Assembly: GCA_965223125.1 (NCBI GenBank)
Contig: OZ244984.1
Span: 2,604,001 to 2,668,000, forward strand
Reading direction: 5' to 3'
DNA: 64,000 nt
Origin: Pacificispira sp965223125
Lineage (GTDB): Bacteria > Pseudomonadota > Alphaproteobacteria > UBA8366 > Aestuariispiraceae
The position numbers and the translations under genes were made by a program. Under the pieces are notes generated by a model. The model made no database searches and was not told the origin of the DNA. It saw nothing but the letters and a program-made list of their open reading frames with translations. Of the stretch, positions 34,841-46,031 are shown piece by piece; position 1 is the first letter of the stretch, and each line of letters opens with the position of its first letter.

Positions 34841-34918
34841 GAGATGCGCCGCACAACCTTTCAGGCGACCCCAACCTCCGAATGGCGCGTGCAGGGGCAG
34901 GCCCGGCGCGCGGCGTAG
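34841..34918 (+). pseudogene. diverged copy of the tauD-like 3' end
   Basis: 78 bases identical at 68 positions to 33,187-33,264, in frame to a stop codon: EMRRTTFQATPTSEWRVQGQ and then ARRAA. There is no similarity upstream of base 34,841 beyond chance. The differences include non-synonymous changes, so this is an old remnant of a duplicated or paralogous dioxygenase gene. It marks the right edge of the lower-GC segment. The 281 bases before it (34,560-34,840) hold no gene that I can see. Confidence 0.75.
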
Positions 34919-34932
34919 GATGCATCATTAGG

Positions 34933-36615
34933 TTATGCGGCCTTCCGGATGAACTGGATGAATCCATCGACGGCCTTGCGCAGATCGCCGGCACGGGTCG
35001 ACAGACCCTCAGCGGTCTCGCCCATGATTTGCGCAGCGCTTCCGGTCTCGCCGGCGGCGCTGGTGACTTCCCCGATGCTGATCGTCACATGCCGGGTTCC
35101 TTCGGAGGCCTCCTGGACGTTGCGGGCGATCTCGCTGGTGGCGGCCTGCTGTTCCTCGACCGCCGAAGCAAGGCTGGCGGCGATTTCGTCGATCCGCCGG
35201 ATCGTTCGGGTGATGCGGGCTATGGCATCGACCGCCTGTCCCGTTGCACCCTGAATGCCCTCGATCTGGCTGCCGATCTCGCCCGTGGCCTTTGCAGTCT
35301 GCCCAGCGAGACTCTTCACCTCAGAAGCAACGACGGCGAAGCCCTTGCCCGCATCCCCCGCCCGCGCGGCTTCGATGGTGGCATTCAGGGCCAGAAGATT
35401 GGTCTGTTCGGCAATCGCATTGATCAGTTCGACCACTTCACCAATCCGCTGTGACGCATCGGCAAGGCCCTGGATCACGCCATGGGTTTCTTCCGCCTCA
35501 CCGACCGCGTCCCGTGCGATTTCGGCGGATGTGCCGACCTGACGGCTTATTTCCTGGATCGATTTTGCCAGTTCCTCGCTGGCGGCGGCCACGGTCTCGA
35601 CATTGGCGGAGGCTTCTTCCGCCGCGCTGGCCACATTGCCCGCCTGTTCGCTGGTGCGCGATGCGGTGCCGGACAGGCCCTGCGCACCCTGGCGCATCTG
35701 CTCCGATGCTGCGGCCAGATCCTGGACAATCGCGTTCACGCTGGAATCGAATTCCTGCGCCAGTTTCGTCATCTCGGCAGCACGGCTTTCGGCGGTGCGC
35801 AGGTCATTGGCTTCCCGCTCGCTGCGCATCCGGCGCATTTCCAGGGCATTCTCCTTGAACACCTGGACAGTGCGCGCCATGTCGCCGATTTCGTCCCGGC
35901 GGTCGACCCCCGGCACCTCCACCGTATTGTCACCCTCTGCCAGCCGGCCCATAACGGACTTCAGGCCGGACAGCGAGCGGAGCAGATTGGTCCCGAAAAT
36001 CGAAAGTCCCGCCACCGCCAGCAGGATGCCGACGATGGCGGCGGAGATCAGCACCGTATTGGCGGTCGCCATCAGGGCAAACATCGCATCATGGGCTTCA
36101 TCCGCTTCCGCCCGGACGGAGGTCTCTATCTGTACCAGAATATCCTGCAATTCGCTGGACAGGCCGTCGATCTCATCATCCAGCCGCGCGAATTCGGCTT
36201 CGTCGGCCCCGGTGGTGACGGCCCGATACAGGTCCGTGACGATATATCCTTCGAAACGCGGAAACTCGGCCTTGAACTGCTGGGCGAGATCCCGCTCCTC
36301 CGGGGTGTCGGCAAGTCCGATCAGGATATCCGTATTGTCGTGGACGACGGTAAGTGCGCCGGAGATTTCCTCACGAAGATTGGCACCAACCTCCCCAGAC
36401 GCTCGATCCACGATGGCATCCATGGCCCCCAGGGTAGCTGGCAGTACCCCGTCACGGATCATTGTCTGGACGACGGATAACTGTCCGTTCCGTTCCTCGT
36501 TCTGTGCGATGCCGTCCGCGACCTGCGCGCTGGTATAGATCGCGATTGCGCTTATGGCGGCGATCAGGCCTGTCAGGAACGCCCCGATACCAAAAATTCG
36601 CTGTTTGATGGACAT
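34933..36615 (-). CDS. methyl-accepting chemotaxis protein
   Basis: 560 aa transmembrane chemoreceptor. TM1 is at residues ~9-29 (GAFLTGLIAAISAIAIYTS), then a ~155-residue helical periplasmic sensor domain, TM2 near 187-210 (LISAAIVGILLAVAGLSIFG), a HAMP linker (NLLRSLSGLKSVMGRLAEGD), and the signalling domain with the hairpin tip EQTNLLALNATIEAARAGD. No CheR-tethering pentapeptide at the C-terminus (ends FIRKAA). The start is ATG 36,615 after GGGGAGAG; an upstream open frame is discounted. It is a monocistronic receptor of unknown ligand between tauD debris and gcvP. Confidence 0.95.
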   Translation of the reverse strand: MSIKQRIFGIGAFLTGLIAAISAIAIYTSAQVADGIAQNEERNGQLSVVQTMIRDGVLPATLGAMDAIVDRASGEVGANLREEISGALTVVHDNTDILIGLADTPEERDLAQQFKAEFPRFEGYIVTDLYRAVTTGADEAEFARLDDEIDGLSSELQDILVQIETSVRAEADEAHDAMFALMATANTVLISAAIVGILLAVAGLSIFGTNLLRSLSGLKSVMGRLAEGDNTVEVPGVDRRDEIGDMARTVQVFKENALEMRRMRSEREANDLRTAESRAAEMTKLAQEFDSSVNAIVQDLAAASEQMRQGAQGLSGTASRTSEQAGNVASAAEEASANVETVAAASEELAKSIQEISRQVGTSAEIARDAVGEAEETHGVIQGLADASQRIGEVVELINAIAEQTNLLALNATIEAARAGDAGKGFAVVASEVKSLAGQTAKATGEIGSQIEGIQGATGQAVDAIARITRTIRRIDEIAASLASAVEEQQAATSEIARNVQEASEGTRHVTISIGEVTSAAGETGSAAQIMGETAEGLSTRAGDLRKAVDGFIQFIRKAA

Positions 36616-36741
36616 GTCTCTCTCCCCATAGAACCAGCCCCACTGCCAGTTTGGGCGGACTGTTCTGGAAAAGCGAACAAATTCTACTTCGACACCTTTT
36701 GGAAACACGGTGCCGGTGGCGACGAATTGTGGGAGCCCTTC

Positions 36742-39666
<2,925 letters not shown>

Positions 39667-39717
39667 GGAAACTCTCCTCAGGTGAAATGGGTAATTTTAG
39701 GTAATATTCTGGTGAAA

Positions 39718-40089
39718 TTAATCGTCGATGAAATCCTTGTATTCGGCCTCGCTCATCAGATCGTCCAGTTCGGAGGCATCCTCGATTTTCATCTTGAAGA
39801 ACCAGCCGTCCCCCTCTGCGTCTTCGTTCACCAGAGCGGGATTGTCGGTCAGCGTGTCGTTCACTTCGACGATCTCTCCGCCAATCGGGGCATAGACCTC
39901 ACTGGCCGCCTTGACGGACTCAACGACCCCCGCCTCGTCATCCTTGTTGAAGACGGCACCAACCTCCGGCAGGTCGATGAAGACGATGTCGCCCAACTGC
40001 TCCTGTGCATGGTCTGTGACGCCGACGGTCGCGATGTCACCTTCGATTTCGACCCATTCGTGTTCCTCGGAATATTTACGCTCAGCCAT
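39718..40089 (-). CDS. gcvH: glycine cleavage system H protein
   Basis: 123 aa lipoyl carrier that shuttles the aminomethyl group between P, T and L proteins. The lipoylated lysine is in VESVKAASEVYAPI. The N-terminus YSEEHEWVEIEGD and C-terminus (LMSEAEYKDFIDD) are standard and the length is normal. GGGGAG precedes the ATG by about 10 bases. It lies between gcvT (48-base gap) and gcvP (51-base gap) in one operon. Confidence 0.98.
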   Translation of the reverse strand: MAERKYSEEHEWVEIEGDIATVGVTDHAQEQLGDIVFIDLPEVGAVFNKDDEAGVVESVKAASEVYAPIGGEIVEVNDTLTDNPALVNEDAEGDGWFFKMKIEDASELDDLMSEAEYKDFIDD

Positions 40090-40137
40090 GGTTCCACTTG
40101 CTCCCCTGTTATTGAAAATTGGTCTGCGCCGATCAGT

Positions 40138-41286
40138 CTAACCCCGATAGAAGCCGGGGGGAACGAAAGGCAGTTTGGTTATTGTTGCAGGCAATGATTT
40201 TCCGCGCACCGACAGAAAGACTGCGGTACCCGGCTTAGCATGGCCGGTCTGGACATAGCCCATGGCGACGGGTCCGTTCACACTTGGTCCGAAACCGCCG
40301 CTGGTCACGGTACCGATCTCGACCCCTTTCGCATCCAGGATCGCAGTGCCTTCCCGGGCTGGTGCGCGCCCGTCCGGCAGGATGCCGACCCGCCTGCGCA
40401 CGACGCCGTCTGCAATCTGCTGCTGGACGATATCGGCACCGGGAAAGCCGCCTTTCTCGCGTCGTCTTTTTCCGATGGACCAAAGCAGGCCAGCTTCGTT
40501 TGGTGTAGTACCAGTATCAATGTCATGTCCATAAAGGCAGAGACCGGCCTCCAGTCGCAGCGAGTCGCGGGCGCCCAGCCCGATGGGCGCGACCTCCGGT
40601 TCGGTCAGCAGCCGCCGCGCCAGTTCCTCGATCCTGTTGCCGGGGGCAGAGATTTCATAGCCATCCTCCCCGGTATAGCCGGAGCGACTGATCCAGAGGT
40701 CGATCCCCTGCCAATCCGTCCGGGTCTGACTCATGAAGGGCATGGTCGCGAAATCTTTCCCGAACAGGCGGACCGCCACATCCACAGCTTTCGGGCCCTG
40801 AAGGGCTACCAGCGCGCGATCTTCCAGCGGTTCCACCTTTATCCGGCCCGCCAAGGCAGCGGCGATATGGGTCAGATCAGCATCCTTGCAGGCAGCGTTG
40901 ACGACAAGATATAGCCGATCGCGACCGAATTCCGGTATCGGGCGCGTCACCATCAGGTCGTCCAGAATGCCGCCCTGATCGTTCAGCAGTTGCGAATAGC
41001 GTTGCTGGCCGGGCTCCAGTGCCTGCACATCGGCGGGCACGAGGCTTTCGAAGGCGATGGCGGGGTCCTTGCCATCCTCGCTGATAAGCCAGGCCTGACC
41101 CATATGGGAGACGTCGAACAATCCCGCCGCCGTCCGGGTATGAAGATGTTCCTTGAGGATTCCTATCGGGTACTGGACCGGCATGTCATACCCGGCAAAC
41201 GGTACCATCTTCGCCCCCAACTCACGATGCAGGGCATTCAGGGGTGTGGTCTTGACGGGTGTGGATTCAGGTGTGTCGGTTGACAT
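40138..41286 (-). CDS. gcvT: glycine cleavage system aminomethyltransferase, T protein
   Basis: 382 aa folate-dependent enzyme releasing ammonia from aminomethyl-GcvH and forming methylene-tetrahydrofolate. Landmarks are GAKMVPFAGYDMPVQY, HTRTAAGLFDVSHMGQ and the C-terminal GEVTS-like EIGTVTSGGFGPS. The start ATG 41,286 fits the family N-terminus. A longer frame reaches into the riboswitch and is rejected. First gene of the gcvTHP operon, with the tandem glycine riboswitch 60-290 bases upstream. Confidence 0.96.
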   Translation of the reverse strand: MSTDTPESTPVKTTPLNALHRELGAKMVPFAGYDMPVQYPIGILKEHLHTRTAAGLFDVSHMGQAWLISEDGKDPAIAFESLVPADVQALEPGQQRYSQLLNDQGGILDDLMVTRPIPEFGRDRLYLVVNAACKDADLTHIAAALAGRIKVEPLEDRALVALQGPKAVDVAVRLFGKDFATMPFMSQTRTDWQGIDLWISRSGYTGEDGYEISAPGNRIEELARRLLTEPEVAPIGLGARDSLRLEAGLCLYGHDIDTGTTPNEAGLLWSIGKRRREKGGFPGADIVQQQIADGVVRRRVGILPDGRAPAREGTAILDAKGVEIGTVTSGGFGPSVNGPVAMGYVQTGHAKPGTAVFLSVRGKSLPATITKLPFVPPGFYRG

Positions 41287-41349
41287 GCGAAGGGCAATCC
41301 TCTCGATCCAGTACAAAGCAACGCGTCGCCGAAAACCCGTTCGGTGTCG

Positions 41350-41580
41350 CGCCCCCTCTGTCATGGAACCTGAGAGTGTGACCGCCTGTCCGACCACCCC
41401 GGCATGCCGGAATGATCGTGTCGGGGCGGCTTACCCCTTCGGTGGGACCGGGTGCGATCTGCATCCGGGCCGCTTTCCAGATTGTCCTAACCCGTGCGGT
41501 CCATGGGCCTGAGAGATTCCGGGGCGGTTGCTCCTTCGGCGGCGATCCCGATTGTCGGATCACGCTCTCCCACGCGGGTT
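41350..41580 (-). promoter_or_regulatory. tandem glycine riboswitch
   Basis: Two glycine-aptamer cores lie on the minus strand upstream of gcvT. Aptamer 1 has GGGAGAG (complement of 41,565-41,571), CCGCCGAAGGAGCAA (41,527-41,541 region) and CTCTCAGGCCCA (41,504-41,515). Aptamer 2 has CCACCGAAGGGGTAA (41,429-41,443 region) and ACTCTCAGGTTCCA (41,364-41,377), closing with AGAGGGGG. Both carry the characteristic GAAGG-loop and CTCTCAGG segments. It would sense glycine and switch on gcvTHP. The ~64 bases to the gcvT start would hold the expression platform; I see no strong terminator there, so control of translation is likely. Confidence 0.93.
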
Positions 41581-41624
41581 TAAGCGAACTATGAGATTCA
41601 AACCTACCCGATCCGATTTGCCTG

Positions 41625-42695
41625 TCAAGGCTCTCCGGGGGATGGTTTGCGGCCAATGCCGCGCAGCATGATTGGGACCAGCAGACTGACCGCCAGGAAG
41701 CGCAGGACCTGATGTCCGGCGACGAAGGCGGGGTCCACATTCAGCGTAAAAGCCAGCACCGCCATGGCCTCCAGCCCGCCTGGCGCGAAGGCGAGCCATA
41801 GTTGCAGGAAGGGCAGGTCGAGCCACAACGCGGTTGGCCAGGCGAACAGGCTGGTGATCGCCAGCCCCAGCGCCGTGGCCCCGAACCCTGCCTTGGCACA
41901 GGACAGCAGGAAGTCTTTCGTGCTACCGCCGAACCGGGTTCCTATGGCCGCGCCACAGATGATCAGCGGTGCCCAGAGCAGGTATTCTGGCACGGCTCCT
42001 TTCATGGTACCGCTGACGAACAGCCCGCCGCTGACCAGCATCGGGCCGGTGAAATAGGGGGCAGGAATCCGCAGCAGGCGACTGATTGGTACACCGAGAA
42101 TCGACAGGACCAGGACGATCCCGATATTCGGCCAGGACAGAATCGCTTTGCCGGTACCGCCCGACATGTCATGGACATCAGACACACCGACCAGAACCGG
42201 AATTAAGACGACGACAACGGATAATCGCACTGTCTGAACCACTGCCACCCGTCGGCTGTCCGCGTTCAAATCGCTTGCCACTGCGACCACGTAGCTGAGC
42301 GCGCCGGGAACGGAGCAGAGAATTGCGGTGGTTCGGTCATAATTGTGGACCCGACGCAGATAGAGGCGCACCAGAACCAGCAGCACGATCAGGCTGGCCC
42401 CCAGTGCCGCGATCGAGATCGGCCAGGCTGGCAGGGCGGCCAGGCTGGATTGATCTGTTCCCGCCCCCAGCAAGGCCCCTGTTGCAATGAAGCTGATGTC
42501 GCGCAACGGGTCGGGAATATCGGCTGGCAACCGCATCATGGCCCAGAGTGCTACCGCCAGCATCGATCCGCTGAGATAGGCAGCGGGCAGGCCCAACAGG
42601 TCGAATGCCAAGCCGCCCGCAGCGCCAATGGCCAGCGTCAGGGCAACCGTCCGTGCCGTGATCAGGTGGCTGGTCCTGGGTTTCGCTTCGTTCAG
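41625..42695 (-). CDS. AbrB-family membrane protein, probable CTG start
   Basis: About 356 aa integral membrane protein of the same family as 11,386-12,447, with two homologous halves. Repeated helices are FDLLGLPAAYLSGSMLAVAL and, in the second half, LAFAPGGLEAMAVLAFTL. The conserved first helix continues upstream of the first standard start (TTG 42,611) as TVALTLAIGAAGG. No ATG, GTG or TTG exists between it and the upstream stop. CTG 42,695 follows AGGAAA by 7-8 bases and overlaps the lipoprotein stop codon as CTGA, so I propose it as the start. Transport function is inferred only. Confidence 0.72.
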   Translation of the reverse strand: MNEAKPRTSHLITARTVALTLAIGAAGGLAFDLLGLPAAYLSGSMLAVALWAMMRLPADIPDPLRDISFIATGALLGAGTDQSSLAALPAWPISIAALGASLIVLLVLVRLYLRRVHNYDRTTAILCSVPGALSYVVAVASDLNADSRRVAVVQTVRLSVVVVLIPVLVGVSDVHDMSGGTGKAILSWPNIGIVLVLSILGVPISRLLRIPAPYFTGPMLVSGGLFVSGTMKGAVPEYLLWAPLIICGAAIGTRFGGSTKDFLLSCAKAGFGATALGLAITSLFAWPTALWLDLPFLQLWLAFAPGGLEAMAVLAFTLNVDPAFVAGHQVLRFLAVSLLVPIMLRGIGRKPSPGEP

Positions 42696-43204
42696 CGTCG
42701 GCTTTCCTGTCGATTGTATTCAAGCTCATCTTCAGTAAGTACGATGCCAAGGAACAAGACGAACTCTTTCGCCAATTGATCCGGTCGCTTCGGGATCGTG
42801 ATCGTCACGGTGTCCGATGAGACAGAGGAGGTACGGTTACCATCGAAAATCAATGTCATGGGCAGTTCACGCCGGGTCAGGATGTCCCGGTTCTGCGTCG
42901 CGACGGCCAGGAAGAGGTTTATTGTTTCAGTCCCATCCCGGTCGGCGGCACCGCGCAATCCGCCGATGGCAACAGGAAAGGTCATCTCGATAGCCTCTTC
43001 CCGGATGGTGCATTCACCGGACAGGAACTTTACTTCAGCCTGGACAATGATATCGGTTATGTCCCGTCCTTCGCCCGGCGCGAAGCGGGTCACCCGGTCC
43101 GTGCCCAGCGGAATCAGGATGTTCGGACAGGCAATATAGGTTTCCGGCGGGGTGCAGGCACCCAGCAAGGCCGCGCAGAACGTGAAAACGGCGAAACGCC
43201 TCAT
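42692..43204 (-). CDS. putative lipoprotein
   Basis: 170 aa. The N-terminus MRRFAVFTFCAALLGAC is a lipoprotein signal with lipobox LLGAC (lipidated Cys at residue 17), so the mature protein sits on the outer or inner membrane facing the periplasm. The rest is beta-rich without recognised motifs; IACPNILIPLGTDRVTRFAP and the KEFVLFLGIVLTEDEL tail are notable. The family is common in alphaproteobacteria to my recollection but functionally unknown. It lies 34 bases after the CDGSH gene and is coupled by a 4-base CTGA overlap to the AbrB-family gene. An ATG 18 bases upstream is also possible. Confidence 0.72.
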   Translation of the reverse strand: MRRFAVFTFCAALLGACTPPETYIACPNILIPLGTDRVTRFAPGEGRDITDIIVQAEVKFLSGECTIREEAIEMTFPVAIGGLRGAADRDGTETINLFLAVATQNRDILTRRELPMTLIFDGNRTSSVSSDTVTITIPKRPDQLAKEFVLFLGIVLTEDELEYNRQESRR

Positions 43205-43238
43205 GAAACCCGTTACCCGCATGTAAGCTTACTCCGGT

Positions 43239-43478
43239 CTAGAATTTTGAATGGGTGCCGTCGCAGAGCGGCAGACGGTTCGTATGCCTGCAGCCGCAAA
43301 AGAGCACGGTGCGGGTTTTGTTGGCGGTGTACATCTCCGGCAAGAAGGACGTGCTGGAATGACTGCCGTCACAGAAGGGTTGTTTCGCCGAGTGGCCGCA
43401 GGTGCACAAGAAATATTTCTTTCCTTCGATTACATCAACCGGATAGGGCTGCATGGTCGATATCGGGCGATCATCCAT
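43239..43478 (-). CDS. CDGSH iron-sulfur domain protein with two clusters
   Basis: 79 aa with two consecutive CDGSH [2Fe-2S] motifs: CTCGHSAKQPFCDGSH and CGCRHTNRLPLCDGTH, each giving three Cys and one His. A two-motif single chain folds as an intramolecular pseudo-dimer. The CDGSH family carries labile redox-active clusters; the bacterial role is uncertain. The start ATG 43,478 has GGAG about 10 bases upstream. A much longer frame open to 43,874 overlaps ispH and is rejected. First gene of a probable CDGSH-lipoprotein-AbrB operon. Confidence 0.9.
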   Translation of the reverse strand: MDDRPISTMQPYPVDVIEGKKYFLCTCGHSAKQPFCDGSHSSTSFLPEMYTANKTRTVLFCGCRHTNRLPLCDGTHSKF

Positions 43479-43659
43479 TCCGTCCAGACTCCAGATTGAA
43501 ATATGCAGGCGACGTCGTAGCCTGATTCGCCCACCGTCGAACCCTAATCGAAGGGGTGGGCGGGAACAAGCATTCGGGGATGCGGCACCTTCCCGGTTGA
43601 CGGCAAAGCCGGAACACGCGACGTAAGGGGCGACTTTCTTGAGATGGGGCGCATGTGCC

Positions 43660-44610
43660 ATGCCTGACGTCAAACCAGACCTGTTGATCCGACTCGCCGG
43701 GCCGCGTGGCTTTTGCGCGGGGGTGGATCGTGCGATCCTGATCGTGGAAAAAGCGCTGGAGAAATTCGGCGCGCCGGTCTTCGTTCGGCACGAAATCGTG
43801 CACAATCGGTTCGTTGTAGAGGCGCTGGAGGCGAAGGGTGCGGTTTTCGTTGAGGAACTGGACGAGGCTCCCACTGATCGCCCTGTCGTGTTTTCTGCCC
43901 ATGGCGTGCCGAAATCAGTCCCTGCCGCTGCCGAGGCGCGCGAAATGATCTATGTCGATGCGACCTGTCCGCTGGTCAGCAAGGTCCATCGGGAGGTGGA
44001 GCGCCACCATGCCAGCGGTCATACCATCGTTCTGATCGGCCATGTCGGCCATCCGGAAGTTGTTGGCACAATGGGGCAACTGCCAGAGGGGGCGGTCGTG
44101 CTGGTTGAGACCCTGGCCGATGTGGCGGAACTCCACTTTCCGGCAGGAACACGGCTTGCCTTCGCGACCCAGACCACATTGTCGGTCGATGATACGGCGG
44201 AGATCATTGATGCGCTGCGTGTCCGCTATCCCGATATTGCCGGACCGAAGCGGGAGGATATCTGCTATGCCACCACCAACCGTCAGGCAGCGGTGCGGGC
44301 ATTGGCCGCCGATGTGGAGGCGGTGCTAGTGATCGGGGCACCGAATTCATCCAATTCCCGCCGTCTTGTGGAGGTCGCGCGCGTCGCGGGCTGCCCGAAG
44401 GCGACCCTGGTGCAGCGGGCGTCGGATATTGACTGGGACTGGCTTTCCGGCATCCGACGGCTTGGCATATCGGCAGGTGCCTCTGCACCGGAAGTGCTGG
44501 TTGAGGAAGTGATCGACGCCTGTCGCGCGCGGTTTGCCGTAACTGTCGATCATATCACTGTCGCGGAAGAGGATGTGGAGTTCAAACTGCCCCGTCTTCT
44601 GGCGGGCTGA
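43660..44610 (+). CDS. ispH: 4-hydroxy-3-methylbut-2-enyl diphosphate reductase
   Basis: 316 aa [4Fe-4S] enzyme making IPP and DMAPP in the last step of the MEP isoprenoid pathway. The three cluster cysteines lie in RGFCAGVDRAI, DATCPLVSKVH and EDICYATTNRQ; the catalytic Glu region TQTTLS and the substrate loop APNSSNSRRL are intact. ATG 43,660 is preferred over a TTG at 43,639. It starts the run ispH-thrB-rnhA with a 15-base gap to thrB. Confidence 0.98.
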   Translation: MPDVKPDLLIRLAGPRGFCAGVDRAILIVEKALEKFGAPVFVRHEIVHNRFVVEALEAKGAVFVEELDEAPTDRPVVFSAHGVPKSVPAAAEAREMIYVDATCPLVSKVHREVERHHASGHTIVLIGHVGHPEVVGTMGQLPEGAVVLVETLADVAELHFPAGTRLAFATQTTLSVDDTAEIIDALRVRYPDIAGPKREDICYATTNRQAAVRALAADVEAVLVIGAPNSSNSRRLVEVARVAGCPKATLVQRASDIDWDWLSGIRRLGISAGASAPEVLVEEVIDACRARFAVTVDHITVAEEDVEFKLPRLLAG

Positions 44611-44625
44611 GCGGGCGGGCGGGGC

Positions 44626-45594
44626 ATGGCGGTCTATACGGATGTCTCCGACGAGGACATGACGGCCTTCATCGCGGGCTATGGCATTGGCGACCTTGTC
44701 TCCGCCAAGGGAATTGCTGAAGGAGTGGAGAATTCCAATTATCTGATCCGCACGACGCAGGATACCTTCATCCTCACCCTTTACGAAAAGCGGGTGAAGC
44801 GGGAAGACCTGCCCTTCTTCATCGGGTTGATGAATCATCTGGCGGAAAAGGGCCTGCCCTGTCCGCGCGTGATTGCCATGCCAGACGGCACTGCTCTCAG
44901 GGAGTTGAACGGTCGTCCGGCGGCGGTCACCAGCTTCCTGGAGGGAATGTGGACCCGGCGCATCCGCGTCGAACATTGCGCCCAGCTTGGCAGCGCATTG
45001 GCTGATTTCCATGCCGCCGGTGCGGATTTCGAGATGGTGCGCCGGAATTCGCTTACCATTGGCGACTGGCGTCCACTCTTCGAGAAGTCCGAAGCCCGCG
45101 CCCATGAGCTCCATCCTGGCATGGCGGATCTGATCCGGGGGGAACTGGACCATCTGGAACGGGTCTGGCCGGAAGACCTACCCGTCGGGGTCTGCCATGC
45201 GGATCTGTTTCCGGACAATGTCTTCTTCATCGGTGATCGGCTGTCAGGGCTGATTGATTTCTATTTCGCCTGTACCGATTTCCTCGCTTACGACCTCTCG
45301 GTCTGCCTGAATGCCTGGTGTTTCGAGCGCGACCGCAGTTTCAACGCGACCAAGGCGCGGGCATTGATTACCAATTATGCGAAGCACCGCCCTCTGTCGG
45401 CGGCGGAGATTGCGGCCCTGCCGATCCTGGCGCGGGGGTCAGCGCTGCGTTTCCTGCTGACGCGGTTATACGATTGGCTGAACTGCCCGCCCGGTGCCCT
45501 GGTGCGACCCCATGATCCGATGGACTATTATGACAGGCTGCGTTTCCATCAGGGTGTTACCGGCCCTGCTTCTTATGGGTATGACGGTGCATGA
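44626..45594 (+). CDS. thrB: homoserine kinase, aminoglycoside-phosphotransferase-like form
   Basis: 322 aa; phosphorylates homoserine in threonine synthesis. It is the APH-fold ThrB used by alphaproteobacteria, not the GHMP-type enzyme of E. coli. The catalytic loop is VCHADLFPDNVFF (H-x-D-x4-N) and the metal motif GLIDFYFACTDFLAYDLS. N-terminal VENSNYLIRT matches the family. It overlaps rnhA by 4 bases (ATGA). Confidence 0.95.
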   Translation: MAVYTDVSDEDMTAFIAGYGIGDLVSAKGIAEGVENSNYLIRTTQDTFILTLYEKRVKREDLPFFIGLMNHLAEKGLPCPRVIAMPDGTALRELNGRPAAVTSFLEGMWTRRIRVEHCAQLGSALADFHAAGADFEMVRRNSLTIGDWRPLFEKSEARAHELHPGMADLIRGELDHLERVWPEDLPVGVCHADLFPDNVFFIGDRLSGLIDFYFACTDFLAYDLSVCLNAWCFERDRSFNATKARALITNYAKHRPLSAAEIAALPILARGSALRFLLTRLYDWLNCPPGALVRPHDPMDYYDRLRFHQGVTGPASYGYDGA

Positions 45595-46028
45595 GTGAAG
45601 CGGGTCTCGTCGAGATTTTCACCGATGGTGCGTGCAGCGGCAATCCCGGTCCTGGTGGCTGGGGGGCGGTGATCCGGTGGGGTGGCCATGAGAAGGAATT
45701 GTGCGGCGGCGAGGTGGAGACGACCAACAACCGTATGGAACTGATGGCCGCCATCGCGGCGCTGGAGGTGTTGAAACGCCCGGTACCGGTGCGGATCACC
45801 ACCGACAGTACCTATGTGAAGGACGGGATCACGAAATGGATCCACGGCTGGAAGCGGAACGGCTGGAAGACCGCCGCGAAGAAACCGGTAAAGAACGCCG
45901 ATCTGTGGCAACGCCTGGAGAGTGCGACAGCCCAACACCAGATCGAATGGGCCTGGGTCAAGGGGCATGCGGGCCACCCGGAAAACGAACGCGCGGACGA
46001 ATTGGCCCGGCAGGGAATCCCGCGATAG
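45591..46028 (+). CDS. rnhA: ribonuclease HI
   Basis: 145 aa; cuts the RNA strand of RNA-DNA hybrids with two metal ions. The acidic active site is complete: Asp in IFTDGACSGNPG, Glu in NNRMELMAA, Asp in TDSTYVKDG and Asp in NERADELAR. The basic handle KWIHGWKRNGWKTAAKK is present. ATGA overlap with thrB indicates coupling. It converges on tyrS with a 3-base gap. Confidence 0.98.
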   Translation: MSEAGLVEIFTDGACSGNPGPGGWGAVIRWGGHEKELCGGEVETTNNRMELMAAIAALEVLKRPVPVRITTDSTYVKDGITKWIHGWKRNGWKTAAKKPVKNADLWQRLESATAQHQIEWAWVKGHAGHPENERADELARQGIPR

Positions 46029-46031
46029 AGA

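Noticed and set aside
33187..34918. tauD 3'-end copies as attachment-site direct repeats of an integrative element
   Set aside because: Only 87% identical with amino acid changes, no integrase, and no tRNA-like target; old gene remnants fit better, though an ancient insertion is not excluded.
43479..43874. N-terminal extension of the CDGSH frame over the ispH start
   Set aside because: Arg/Ser/Pro-rich, no similarity to a domain, and antisense to ispH.
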